A stretch of DNA of 56,379 nucleotides from Actinacidiphila glaucinigra (GTDB taxonomy: Bacteria; Actinomycetota; Actinomycetes; Streptomycetales; Streptomycetaceae). The DNA is taken from assembly GCF_900188405.1 (NCBI RefSeq), contig NZ_FZOF01000041.1, positions 1 through 56,379 of the forward strand. Direction: 5' to 3'. Each line of letters starts with the position of its first letter. Position 1 is the stretch's first letter. The position numbers were made by a program, and so were the translations under genes. Shown here one piece after another: positions 25,222 through 34,544 of the stretch. The notes below the pieces were generated by a model, which saw only the letters and a list, made by a program, of their open reading frames with translations, made no database searches and was not told the origin of the DNA.

Positions 25222-28200
25222 GTGGGAACCTTGCGCTCTTGGGACGCCTCAACGTCACTTGTCGAGGCCTTTTCGAGTGTCGTTGCCGAGCATCCGGAGC
25301 GGATCGCGGTCAAGCACGCAGGGAGGGCCCTCACCTACCGTGAGTTGGACCGGCTCTCTTCTCTTATGGCTTCTGAGCTGCGCACTCACTCTCTGCCTGA
25401 CCGTCGCCCCGTGGCTGTGCTTCTTGATCGGTCCCCTGAGATGGTGGTGGCCATGGTCGCCATCCTCAAGACTGGCTCCCCCTACGTCCCACTAGACCCT
25501 GCGGCGCCTGCGGTCAGGAACAGAATGGTCCTCGAGGACGCCGCACCTTCCTCCGTTGTGACATCCCATGCGTTGGCGGAGCAGCTTCCGCCGGGAATGA
25601 CGCGCGTCATCGCGGACAACCACCAGGAAGCACACTCGGCTTCATCCTTTATTCCGACTAAGACTGGCCCAGGGCACTGCGCCTACATCATCTTCACCTC
25701 CGGAACTACTGGACGTCCCAAGGGCGTCGAGGTGTCTCATTCGAACGTCCTGAGGCTATTTTCGGAAACCGAATCTATCTTCAACTTTTCACCTGATGAC
25801 GTCTGGACGGTGTTCCACTCCTTCGCGTTCGATTTCTCGGTCTGGGAGATCTGGGGGGCGCTCCTGTTCGGTGGTTGTGCTGTTGTTGTCTCGGGTAGTA
25901 CCTCCAAGGATCCTGCGGAATTTCTGAACCTCTTGCACCGCGAACGGGTCACCGTCCTCAATCAGACGCCCTCTGCCTTCAGCCAGTTGAGCGTCGAAGA
26001 TGCGCGTTCGCACGAGCGACTCCAGCTCAGGCATGTCATCTTCGGCGGGGAAGCCCTGCGATTTTCCGAGCTTAAGGGTTGGACTGCGAAGTACGGTGAC
26101 TCTTCACCGTCCCTCGTCAACATGTACGGCATCACAGAGACCACCGTGCATGCTTCATATCACCGCGTGAGCCAGACGGAACTCGACGGCGACATCAGCC
26201 TGATTGGCCGGCCGCTGCCTGACCTAGACCTGCTCGTGGTCGACCCAGATCTCCATCACGTGAAGTCCGGGGAGACTGGGGAGATCGTAGTAACGGGGCC
26301 CGGTGTGAGCCTGGGCTACCTGGGACAACCTGAGTTGACTGCCGCACGATTTGTCACGCTAGCCGACCGCGATGGACGCCCCACACGCGGCTACCTTTCG
26401 GGCGACCTCGCCAGGATGGACAGCCGCGGACGCCTAGAGTACAGGGGGCGCGCCGACAGCCAGGTGAAGCTCCGCGGATATCGGATCGAACTCGGTGACG
26501 TTGAAGCTGGCTTGATGAAGTACCCCGGTGTGCGCCAAGCGGCAGCCGCCGTGCGGACCTCCGCCTGCACCGAGCCGAGTCTGATTGCCCACATTGTCCC
26601 GGAGCCGGGAACGACACTCGACACTCGAAGCATCCGTGCATTCCTCGTCGATGTGCTTCCCCACTACATGGTCCCCGCAGCAATCGGGACAGTGGATTCA
26701 CTGCCGCTCACCAACAACGGAAAACTCGACAGAATGGCACTGCCCAACGTCATTGAGCGCCTGGCAGAAGAGGTGGTCGAGCCCCGCTCCTCCACCGAGA
26801 CCATCCTCTGTAAGATCTTCAACGACGTGCTCGGCTACGGACCGATCGGTATCGACGACGATTTCTTCGTCGTCGGTGGCCATTCCCTCCTGGCCACGCA
26901 ACTGGCATCCCGAGTCCGTGATGTGTTTGGCGGGCCTCAACAGCGGAGGCTGCCGCTTTCGGTGATTCACCGAACGCCCACGGTAAGAGCACTCGCCCAC
27001 TGGCTGGAGCAGGAGAACACGGAACTTCCGACGACCCCTATCGACCTCTCGGAGAAGGGGCCGGTACCTTTGGGGGCACTCCAAACGGACATGCTCCTGC
27101 AGCACCTCTTCGATCCTGATGACCTCAGCCAGCACTGCGCGATGAGTTGGAAGGTTGAAGGTGAGCTGAACCCCTTGGCTCTAGAGCGTGCAGTCCGGTA
27201 CATCCATCAACGCCACGAGTCGCTTCGCGCCTCGTACAGGCTTGAGGCGGAACCCCTTGCGGAAGTGGTCGAAGTTGCTGCACCGCACGTGACACCACTG
27301 TCCGCGAGTACCATCGCACAGGCCTACACCCTCCTCGGCGACGCACTAGCCGCACCCTTTCGCCTCGAGAAAGCAGAAGTCTGGCGGCTCGTCACGGTCT
27401 CCGTATCTGGAGAGGGGCTTCATCTCGTCGGCCTTGCTGCACACCACATCGCGGTCGATGGATGGTCCGAGGCAATCCTCTCCCAAGATCTCAGCCAGGC
27501 ATACAACGCCCACTTGGTCGACGTTGCCCCAACCGGGATACCCGCGCCGTCCCTACATCAGGTGGCTCGGTCGCGCAGCACCTGCACGGACGCTTCCGAG
27601 TTGGAGGCCCAACGGGTTCACTGGAAAGTCGAGCTCGCCGGCATTCCGCAGCTGATCTATCCGAACTCCCCCTGCATCCCCCCGAAGTCAGGCCCGCAGG
27701 TACTGGAGTATCACCTTTCCACCGGAACTCTCGACAAGGTCGGACGGTATGCCGAAGCCCACGGAGTCACCCCGTACATCGTTCTTCTGACGGCTTACGG
27801 TCGAGCTTTGGCGGAGGTCTCCGGTCAGCGTGACTTCGGTGTGGGCACCCCAGTTGCCCAGCGCGGCGACAGCCTCCTGGACACAGCGGTGTCATGTCTC
27901 ATCGACGTCCTTTGCATGCGGCTGCGCGTGGTGGGTGCTGCATTCAGCGATGATCTGCAACACGTCTCGGCCATCGTCCGCGGTGCCTTTGCCTCACGGG
28001 ATATTGCCGTGAACGAGGTCGTACGACTGGTGAACCCGCCACGCGACGAACGCCCTCCGTTGTTTCAGAATATGTTTGCTCTGCAGAACACCCCTCCGCC
28101 AACTCTGGATCTGCGAGGCGCGCGGAGTGAGTTCTTCCGTCCCGTTCCCTTCGGGCTACCAACCGAACTGCTCACCGAAGTGTGGGAGAACCGTGTCAAC

Positions 28201-28308
28201 GGTCCGTACCTGACCATCGCCTATCAGCCCAGCTGGGTACCCGCCGAGTTCGCAAGCGCTCTTGCCGCGCGGATCCTCGCTGAACTGGACCGCCTTGCAT
28301 CTTACTGA
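25222..28308 (+). CDS. NRPS, domains A(Thr)-T-C
   Basis: 1028 residues from GTG 25222. Adenylation domain about residues 10-530: FTSGTTGRPKGVEVSH, YGITETTVHASY, GDLARMDSRG, NNGKLDR. Pocket residues read D-F-W-N-I-G-M-V-H-K, the known threonine code. Carrier domain with phosphopantetheine Ser555 in GGHSLLATQLA. Condensation domain about 605-1028 with HHIAVDG at 741-747. Starting with A, it is an initiation module whose C domain would join Thr to the amino acid on the next carrier. No MbtH gene is seen nearby. Confidence 0.92.
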   Translation: MGTLRSWDASTSLVEAFSSVVAEHPERIAVKHAGRALTYRELDRLSSLMASELRTHSLPDRRPVAVLLDRSPEMVVAMVAILKTGSPYVPLDPAAPAVRNRMVLEDAAPSSVVTSHALAEQLPPGMTRVIADNHQEAHSASSFIPTKTGPGHCAYIIFTSGTTGRPKGVEVSHSNVLRLFSETESIFNFSPDDVWTVFHSFAFDFSVWEIWGALLFGGCAVVVSGSTSKDPAEFLNLLHRERVTVLNQTPSAFSQLSVEDARSHERLQLRHVIFGGEALRFSELKGWTAKYGDSSPSLVNMYGITETTVHASYHRVSQTELDGDISLIGRPLPDLDLLVVDPDLHHVKSGETGEIVVTGPGVSLGYLGQPELTAARFVTLADRDGRPTRGYLSGDLARMDSRGRLEYRGRADSQVKLRGYRIELGDVEAGLMKYPGVRQAAAAVRTSACTEPSLIAHIVPEPGTTLDTRSIRAFLVDVLPHYMVPAAIGTVDSLPLTNNGKLDRMALPNVIERLAEEVVEPRSSTETILCKIFNDVLGYGPIGIDDDFFVVGGHSLLATQLASRVRDVFGGPQQRRLPLSVIHRTPTVRALAHWLEQENTELPTTPIDLSEKGPVPLGALQTDMLLQHLFDPDDLSQHCAMSWKVEGELNPLALERAVRYIHQRHESLRASYRLEAEPLAEVVEVAAPHVTPLSASTIAQAYTLLGDALAAPFRLEKAEVWRLVTVSVSGEGLHLVGLAAHHIAVDGWSEAILSQDLSQAYNAHLVDVAPTGIPAPSLHQVARSRSTCTDASELEAQRVHWKVELAGIPQLIYPNSPCIPPKSGPQVLEYHLSTGTLDKVGRYAEAHGVTPYIVLLTAYGRALAEVSGQRDFGVGTPVAQRGDSLLDTAVSCLIDVLCMRLRVVGAAFSDDLQHVSAIVRGAFASRDIAVNEVVRLVNPPRDERPPLFQNMFALQNTPPPTLDLRGARSEFFRPVPFGLPTELLTEVWENRVNGPYLTIAYQPSWVPAEFASALAARILAELDRLASY

Positions 28309-28383
28309 AGGCAGACCTCCGCCGTCAGGGAGGCCCCTGGCCTGTGACCATTCCATCAATCGTTACGAAACGGCGAACACTGA

Positions 28384-30012
28384 ATGAGCAATGAAACCGG
28401 TCAGCCGGTGACCGGCACGCAGGAGATCCTCCGGGACATCTGGAGCACCATCCTCAAAGTTGACCGGATCGGAATTCACGACGACTTCTTTGGTCTCGGT
28501 GGGGACAGCCTCGGAACAATGCGCCTGCTCTCTGCGGCACGAAAGCACGGACTGAAGCTCAGTCCTGCTGACATGCGCACCCACCGGACCATCGCCGGCC
28601 AGGCTCAGGCGGCCGAGGGCAGGCAGTCCGCTGTTCGCGCTGAGCAACCGCCCGCGCAGTCGGCAGACACCCCCGCCGTCGATCGCACGTACCCCCTTTT
28701 GCCGATCCAGCACAGGTTCCTGGAATGGCCTATGGGCGACCACAACCACTACAACCTGGCCCTGTTGGCGCAGTCGCAGGAGCCTCTCGACCGAAACTCC
28801 ATGGGCGCCGCTTTGTCGGCTCTCGTGGCACGCCACGATGCCCTGCGGTGTCGCATCTCACGCTGCAACGGCGAGTTCGTCCAGACTCTGGCACCCGCAG
28901 CCGAAGATATTTTTCCCTTGGAGTGGCACGATCTGAGGGACCTTTCCTCGAAGGAGAGCCTGGCTCTGCGCTCAGAGGTGGCAGAGCGCCTGCAGAGCGG
29001 TATGGACCTATCTGCGGGTCCCATCCTCGCCGCGGCCGTGTTCAGAAGCACGGAAGCAGATCAGCTCATGGTGATCATCCACCACATGTTCTGCGATGGC
29101 CTTTCGGCGGCCGTACTGGCGGAGGAACTGAGTGTTCTCTACCGTGACATCGCCGTGGGAGCCACCTCAAGTGGGTTGCTGCCGGCAGCCACCCAATACA
29201 CCGAACACGCAGTCGCCGTGCAGCGGATGGCGGAGAGCCCCAGCATCCTTGCCGCCGGCAATCAGTGGCTGGCCCTGCCCTGGAAGAACACTGGCCGACT
29301 GCCCGAACGGGACGCGGAGGGAAGCCTGAATCGGCGCTATGTGCGGACGGTCAAGCAGCTGTTGGATGAGCGGACCACTCAGGCTTTCCTGAATGCGCCC
29401 AAGGCACAGGGGATCTCCGCCGAAGAGGCACTGCTGGTTGCCATGGCTGAAGCGATTGCCGCAGTTTCCGGTTCGAGTACCGTGCACTTCGAACTTTGCC
29501 GTCACGGCCGTCGTCCAGTTGTACCCCACCACGAAGTGACCCGGACCATCGGATGGATGTTTACCGTCGCCCCGTACGTCCTCCAGGTCGATGTTGCAGC
29601 CCGTGTCGAACCTCGGTCTGAGCTCATCGAGCAGGTCCGCAGTATTCGCGAGCTGGAGCATACCTGGGGTGCTCTGCGCTATACGTCGCCGCGCTCCGAG
29701 GTGGTGGACGCGATACGTGCCCTCCCCACTCCCGAGCTGTACATCAATTATCGAGGAGCGGACGGACTCGAACCGCCATGGGAGGCTCCGCTGTCCGATG
29801 TCAAGGGTGACACCGGGGCCTACATTTCGCCTGAGGGTGAGCAACAGTACCCCATCAAGGTGTGGGCCGAAGTACGAGACGGTCATCTGGAGCTCGTCTG
29901 GTTCTACAGCACGGAAAGGTACGACGTGGACGTAATCACGGAGCTGGGCCGGCAGGTGGAGAACAGTCTCACGCGATTTTTCGACCGTAGTGAAATCGAC
30001 GCTCACAAATGA
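28384..30012 (+). CDS. NRPS, domains T-E (condensation-superfamily terminal domain)
   Basis: 542 residues. Carrier domain with Ser42 in LGGDSLGTM, then a condensation-type domain: PLLPIQHRFLEWPM, HHMFCDG at 233-239, FELCRHGRRP, TIGWMFTVAPYV and ELYINYRGAD. The last three match epimerization-domain motifs, so E is the best label, although a modified C domain is possible. There is no adenylation domain for this carrier and no thioesterase. The carrier must be loaded in trans and the product released by another route. Confidence 0.85.
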   Translation: MSNETGQPVTGTQEILRDIWSTILKVDRIGIHDDFFGLGGDSLGTMRLLSAARKHGLKLSPADMRTHRTIAGQAQAAEGRQSAVRAEQPPAQSADTPAVDRTYPLLPIQHRFLEWPMGDHNHYNLALLAQSQEPLDRNSMGAALSALVARHDALRCRISRCNGEFVQTLAPAAEDIFPLEWHDLRDLSSKESLALRSEVAERLQSGMDLSAGPILAAAVFRSTEADQLMVIIHHMFCDGLSAAVLAEELSVLYRDIAVGATSSGLLPAATQYTEHAVAVQRMAESPSILAAGNQWLALPWKNTGRLPERDAEGSLNRRYVRTVKQLLDERTTQAFLNAPKAQGISAEEALLVAMAEAIAAVSGSSTVHFELCRHGRRPVVPHHEVTRTIGWMFTVAPYVLQVDVAARVEPRSELIEQVRSIRELEHTWGALRYTSPRSEVVDAIRALPTPELYINYRGADGLEPPWEAPLSDVKGDTGAYISPEGEQQYPIKVWAEVRDGHLELVWFYSTERYDVDVITELGRQVENSLTRFFDRSEIDAHK

Positions 30013-30015
30013 GGC

Positions 30016-31002
30016 ATGGAGCGTCACCGACCGCCTCGTCCGTACTCGATGATCAGCCGGACTCCCGCAACGACGGCCTGTCCCAACACTCACGGTGCCG
30101 AAATGACACTTTCGCGTCTCGTTGACGACGACTTGGAACTACTGCTGCTGATCCGGCATTTCGAGTCAGCTCTACTTGAGCTGTTCGGTGAGGGAAAGCT
30201 GCACGGTACGACCCACACCTGTCTAGGTCAGGAGTACATCCCCGTCGCATTGGAGCCGTTCTTTGGTCGCGGTGACTTCGTGTTTAGCAATCACCGCGGC
30301 CACGGGCACTATCTGAGCCGCTTCCGAGACCCAGAAAGTCTTCTTGCCGAGATTATGGGCCGAGAGGGCGCAGTCTGTTCGGGTGTCGGGGGGAGCCAAC
30401 ACATCCGCCGAGAGGGCTATCTTTCCACTGGTGTCCAAGGAGAGAGCCTGCCAGTCGCTGCGGGTGTGGCCCTGACGATGAAGAGCGCGGGTGAGGGCGC
30501 TCTGGCTGCCGTCTACATCGGCGATGGGACGTGGGGCGAGGGAACTGTCTATGAGACCTTGAACATGGCCAGGCTCTGGTGTCTGCCGCTGGTCGTGGTG
30601 GTGGAGAACAACCATATTGCCCAGTCGACGGCCACGGAGAAGCAGATGGCCGGATCGATTGCCGGTAGGGCCTCCGCGTTCGACATCGCCCACCATCTGG
30701 TACGCGGGAACGACATTAACCAGATCCGAGAACAGCTCGATTCTGTTTTTGCCGGGGTGCGGAATGGGGCCGGCCCTGTTGTGATCGAGTTCGACACGAA
30801 TCGGATCGGCCCACACAGCAAGGGCGACGACACCCGGGACGCAACGGAGCTCGCTCGTGTCAGGGAGCACGACTGGTACTCGGCTTACGAACGGCAGCAT
30901 CCTGCACAGTTCCGGGCCGCCGACGAACGACAGCGCGAGCTCATCGACACCGTTGTGCGCTCCGTCGAGTCCCGCCCCGCTTCCCGATGGGACAACTCGT
31001 GA
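30016..31002 (+). CDS. 2-Oxoacid dehydrogenase E1 component, alpha subunit
   Basis: 328 residues as drawn; the ATG at 30103 (MTLSRLVDDDLELL) fits the family start better and the first 29 residues may not be translated. TPP/Mg site GDGTWGEGTVYETLNMA...VENN, and HRGHGHYLSR plus VGGSQHI as in acetoin/pyruvate E1alpha. With the beta subunit it would decarboxylate a 2-oxoacid and pass the acyl group to lipoyl E2. In this cluster phosphonopyruvate-derived or branched acids are possible substrates. Confidence 0.88.
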   Translation: MERHRPPRPYSMISRTPATTACPNTHGAEMTLSRLVDDDLELLLLIRHFESALLELFGEGKLHGTTHTCLGQEYIPVALEPFFGRGDFVFSNHRGHGHYLSRFRDPESLLAEIMGREGAVCSGVGGSQHIRREGYLSTGVQGESLPVAAGVALTMKSAGEGALAAVYIGDGTWGEGTVYETLNMARLWCLPLVVVVENNHIAQSTATEKQMAGSIAGRASAFDIAHHLVRGNDINQIREQLDSVFAGVRNGAGPVVIEFDTNRIGPHSKGDDTRDATELARVREHDWYSAYERQHPAQFRAADERQRELIDTVVRSVESRPASRWDNS

Positions 31003-32015
31003 GCATCCATGAACGTGTTTCCGAAAACCTCAACCGCGCCCTCCACTCGGCGATTGGCGCAGACAAGCAGCTCTACCTCCTGGGAGAGGACGTCTGCGAC
31101 CCCTACGGAGGCGCGTTCAAGGTAACCAGAGGGCTTTCCTCCTCCTACCCTGAGCGTGTACTTTCGACACCGCTCAGTGAAGCGTCGATCACTGGTGTCG
31201 CCGGCGGCATCGCACTGTCCGGCGGTAAGGCGATCGTCGAGATGATGTTTGCCGACTTCGCTGCTCTCGCCTTCGATTCCATCCTCAATTTCGCCAGTAA
31301 ATCCGTGGCGATGTACGGGGTTAGGCTTCCCATGCACATGGTTCTCCGAGCGCCGTCCGGAGGAGGCCGCGGCTACGGCCCGACCCACAGTCAGAGCCTG
31401 CACAAGCATTTTATCGGAATTCCGCACCTGTCGCTGTTCGAACTGTCCCCGTTGCACGACAACCATGATGTGCTGGAGAAAATGCTCACCCGCGGTGAAC
31501 CTTGCATTTTCTTCGAAGACAAGACTCTATACACCCGCCGCATGTACCGCGATGGTCAAATCGACGACATCTTCGGGTTCGACTACATAGACGAAGAGCA
31601 AAATTTTGCCCGAATATCAATCGATGGGTACCAGAAATCCGACGTCGTTCTCATCGCTGCGGGCGGGATGGTCGAACGCTGTCTACAGGCAGCGCGTGAT
31701 CTGTTCATCGAGCACGAGATCAGCTGTCAGATCATCGTGGCGTCCCGTATTTTTCCGATCGATCCGGATCCGTTGGTGCCCATCTTGAGTACAGCGGGTC
31801 TGGTGTGTGTCGTGGAAGAGAGCACCGCCGGGGGAACTTGGGGAAGTGAAGTGGCGCATGCGCTCTACGAGAGGATGTGGGATGAGCTTCCGGGGCGTAT
31901 CGAGCTGGTGCACTCCAAGAATTCGATCATTCCGACCGCAGCCCATCTTGAAAAGGACGTAGTCGTCCAGACGGCTGATATATACCGGAGTGTCAGGAGT
32001 GCTCTTCATGCGTGA
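30999..32015 (+). CDS. 2-Oxoacid dehydrogenase E1 component, beta subunit
   Basis: GTG at 30999 chosen because it overlaps the E1alpha stop (GTGA); an ATG at 30987 is the alternative. 338 residues. LLGEDVCDPYGGAFKVTRGL and STPLSEASITGVAGGIAL are standard E1beta motifs, and PSGGGRGYGPTHSQS contains the conserved His. Forms an alpha2beta2 enzyme with the preceding gene. Confidence 0.9.
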   Translation: MSIHERVSENLNRALHSAIGADKQLYLLGEDVCDPYGGAFKVTRGLSSSYPERVLSTPLSEASITGVAGGIALSGGKAIVEMMFADFAALAFDSILNFASKSVAMYGVRLPMHMVLRAPSGGGRGYGPTHSQSLHKHFIGIPHLSLFELSPLHDNHDVLEKMLTRGEPCIFFEDKTLYTRRMYRDGQIDDIFGFDYIDEEQNFARISIDGYQKSDVVLIAAGGMVERCLQAARDLFIEHEISCQIIVASRIFPIDPDPLVPILSTAGLVCVVEESTAGGTWGSEVAHALYERMWDELPGRIELVHSKNSIIPTAAHLEKDVVVQTADIYRSVRSALHA

Positions 32016-33114
32016 CATCGTGCTTCCGAAGCTCAACAACACAGATAGCGCTGCCGTCGTAAACCGTTGGCTCATGGGCGAAGGCGCTAAAACGGCGTCT
32101 GGGGAACCCCTGGTCGAGGTGGAGACCTCGAAGGCAGTAAATGAGCTGGAAGCTCCAGTTTCGGGGATCCTGCATCACGTTGTTGAGTCTGGGGCAGAGG
32201 CGGCGTTCGGCTCAAGGATTGGCGTCCTTTTCGAGAGCATCGAGGAGTACCGGAACTTTCTTGCACATCAGCAGTCCGCTCCTGCCGGGACACTGTCCAG
32301 CACTGAGTTGGTGATGACGAAAGCTGCACAAGAGCTCATCGACAAGTATGCAATCGACTCGGAGGCTGTTCGAAGTCTCGGGAAGAAGGTCATCAAGGCA
32401 TCCGACCTGACCGCCCTGCTTGCCCCCGCCAATGAGACCGTGATGAACTTGCCAAAGTCCCAGCAGGGTGTCGGTCGAGTGGTCGCTGAATCGCACCGGA
32501 CGATCCCTGCTGCCTTCACCGTGTTGAGGGTCGGATTGGATGCCTTCGACGAGGTCCAGGGGAGGGACGCCGGCTCGGGACTCGGACTGGCAGAGTTCGC
32601 GGTGAAGGCGATGGCCGCACAGCACGCCGACCATCCTCTTTTCTTCTCATCTCCCGCGGACGGGGCTCGCGTCATCCTTGCGCCAGCCCCCAACGTGGGT
32701 GTGACTGTCGACGTTGGAACCGGCCTGTCCATCCCCGTCATCAAGGACGCCCACAGCCGCACCGGTCAAGAGGTGGCCGACCTCCTCATGGAGTTGCGCC
32801 TCCAGGCACTCGACGGCACCCTGCGGGGCGAGGATCTGGCTGGTGGCAACATCACCCTGTCTCTCAACGACGACCAAGACGTGGTCTTCGCTCAGCCGAT
32901 TGTCTTCCCTGGCCAGGTCTGCATGCTGTCGATCGGCGGCCGCCAAGCGCCCTTGCCGCGGGTGCAAGCAGGACCCGTGGACCGGGACCTCTTCTATCTC
33001 GGAGTCGCTTACGACCACCGGATTGTGAACGGCCGGGATGCCGTGATGTTCGGTCGCGCGGTCAAAGCGCTGCTCGAAGACCGGGAATGGCTCGATACCG
33101 TCCAGGCTTCCTGA
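32008..33114 (+). CDS. 2-Oxoacid dehydrogenase E2 acyltransferase
   Basis: 368 residues; the ATG at 32008 follows GGAG and overlaps E1beta by 8 nt. Lipoyl domain with Lys42 in VETSKAV, a short subunit-binding domain near 105-145 (AAQELIDKYAIDSEAV), and a catalytic domain ending YDHRIVNGRDAV with the active His near 337. It moves an acyl group from lipoamide to CoA or possibly another thiol such as an NRPS carrier (speculative). No E3 gene follows, so the housekeeping lipoamide dehydrogenase must serve. Confidence 0.9.
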   Translation: MRDIVLPKLNNTDSAAVVNRWLMGEGAKTASGEPLVEVETSKAVNELEAPVSGILHHVVESGAEAAFGSRIGVLFESIEEYRNFLAHQQSAPAGTLSSTELVMTKAAQELIDKYAIDSEAVRSLGKKVIKASDLTALLAPANETVMNLPKSQQGVGRVVAESHRTIPAAFTVLRVGLDAFDEVQGRDAGSGLGLAEFAVKAMAAQHADHPLFFSSPADGARVILAPAPNVGVTVDVGTGLSIPVIKDAHSRTGQEVADLLMELRLQALDGTLRGEDLAGGNITLSLNDDQDVVFAQPIVFPGQVCMLSIGGRQAPLPRVQAGPVDRDLFYLGVAYDHRIVNGRDAVMFGRAVKALLEDREWLDTVQAS

Positions 33115-33191
33115 CTGCTATGCCTTCGGCTGTATGACGCTTCAACAGCAGCCCTCATTGATACAAGCCTCGCCCCTGAATGGAGAAGTGC

Positions 33192-33758
33192 ATGACTCTG
33201 TCTGCCGTAATTTTTGGTTTTGACGGCACCCTGGTCGACTCGCATGAGGCCCACTTCCTCGCACGTCGTGAAGCGTTCGGTGGACTCGGACTGGTCCTTG
33301 ACCGTCCCTGGTACGACGCCCATGCCGGCGCGTCCCTTGACGAGGCAGTTGCACTCCTTGCCGCGGAGCAGGAGATAAGGGTGACGGTGTCGGTGCAGGA
33401 GATCGACGGCCGCTGCACCGAGGCCTACCTGCGCAATCTCGATCAGGTTAGGCCCATCTCCTGGGTCGTGGCGTTCGCTGAGTCGTTGAAGGGTCACCTT
33501 CCGATCGCTGTGGCATCGGGCTCCTCGGAGACGATGATCCGCACGACCATGAAGGCGGCTGGGATTGACGATCTGTTCCCCGTCGTCGTCACGCGGGAAG
33601 ACGTCAGCCGCGGTAAGCCGTCGCCCGAGCTCTTCCTCAAGGCCGCCGAGAGGATGGCTGTACTGCCGACCCAGTGCCTCGTCGTGGACTACAGCAATGA
33701 AGGTGTTGAGGCGGCGCATCAGGCCGAGATGCCGATCATCAACGTACGAGGCAAGTAG
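33192..33758 (+). CDS. HAD-superfamily protein lacking the nucleophilic Asp (pseudoenzyme?)
   Basis: Start at 33192 has GGAG 6 nt upstream (alternative 33180). 188 residues, beta-phosphoglucomutase/phosphonatase-like HAD. Motif I reads FGFDGTLVDS, so the catalytic first Asp of DxDGT is Gly9 (codon GGT). Motif II VASGSS and the Lys of SRGKPSPELF are kept. Motif III reads VVDYSNEGVEAA, with Tyr at the position of a Mg-binding Asp in the usual EDS. Two catalytic positions are therefore changed, and phosphatase activity is doubtful. Last gene of the plus-strand operon. Confidence 0.8.
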   Translation: MTLSAVIFGFDGTLVDSHEAHFLARREAFGGLGLVLDRPWYDAHAGASLDEAVALLAAEQEIRVTVSVQEIDGRCTEAYLRNLDQVRPISWVVAFAESLKGHLPIAVASGSSETMIRTTMKAAGIDDLFPVVVTREDVSRGKPSPELFLKAAERMAVLPTQCLVVDYSNEGVEAAHQAEMPIINVRGK

Positions 33759-33770
33759 AGGATCCCCCGT

Positions 33771-33800
33771 CGGGGGAGGACGCTTTTGCCTCCTCCCCCG
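33771..33800 (+). terminator. Terminator-like hairpin after the phosphonate plus-strand operon
   Basis: Perfect 10-bp stem CGGGGGAGGA/TCCTCCCCCG with a 10-nt loop, 13 nt after the HAD stop. No T tract, as is usual in Streptomyces. Confidence 0.75.
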
Positions 33801-33922
33801 TGGGTTCAGAGTGGTTCCCGAAGGTCAGGACTCCACGAGGGACCTGCAGCCCGTACTAACGGGACGGGTCGGCCTCTTCTTGGCTGCCAACACTCCCTGA
33901 CGCCTACTGGGGGACTGTACAA

Positions 33923-34149
33923 AGAACGGCTCTGTCTCACATCCGGTGGTAACGCCTGGTGACGTCGAATGCTTGGAGTAATAGCCGCAGGTTGGGCCTC
34001 GGCAGACGCCCATGCGCCGCACCGAGCAACCTCATGGAAGATGTCACCCGAGCCCCCGGGAGCATCTCGTAGGCCTGCAAGAGAGCACTTCAGGGCGCTC
34101 TCCGCTGGTATGACTCTCCGTTACCACCTGATGTGAGACAGAGCCGTTC
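33923..34149. mobile_element. MITE-like element with 30-bp inverted ends
   Basis: 227 bp flanked by inverted repeats 33923-33952 and 34120-34149 (29 of 30 match; GAACGGCTCTGTCTCACATC then C or A, GGTGGTAAC). It contains no transposase gene. The right end falls inside a coiled-coil gene that it truncates. No clear target duplication was found. Probably an internally deleted IS. Confidence 0.7.
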
Positions 34150-34421
34150 GATGGACAGACCCGGTCCCGCTCGACCTGCTCCGCCTTCCGCTTGCGCTCC
34201 GCGTCCTGCCGCCTTTTCTCCCGCTGCGCCGTCGCCCACCGCTGCGCCTGCTCCCGTTCCTCCTTGGCCGCTGCCCGCTCCTTTTGCAGCTGCTCCTGTT
34301 CTGCGGCGCGGGCGCGGCGGGCGTCTTCCTGCTGCAGGCGTTTCTGCTCGGCGGCCTTCGCCTTCTTTGCCTCCTGGTAGGCCTGTACCAGCTGAGCGGT
34401 CAAGGATTTCTTGTGGGCCAC
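34044..34421 (-). pseudogene. Truncated coiled-coil protein gene
   Basis: GTG start at 34421 with GAGGGGG upstream. The first 85-90 residues are a strongly charged coiled coil (AYQEAKKAKAAEQKR, DAERKRKAEQVERDR) like the N-terminus of a larger Streptomyces protein family whose C-terminal part is a nuclease-type domain. At about 34150 the frame enters the MITE-like element and stops at 34044 inside it; no continuation is seen beyond the element. A broken gene. Confidence 0.6.
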
Positions 34422-34544
34422 GGCGCCCCCTCAGATCCGTCGTGTCGCCTGATGTAAAGCCATGCCCGCCCCGCAGGACCAACAACCCCGGCCTGGTGAT
34501 CCGCCTAGCAGGCGGGCTGTCGTAACGGGGACGCCGACCCCTGG

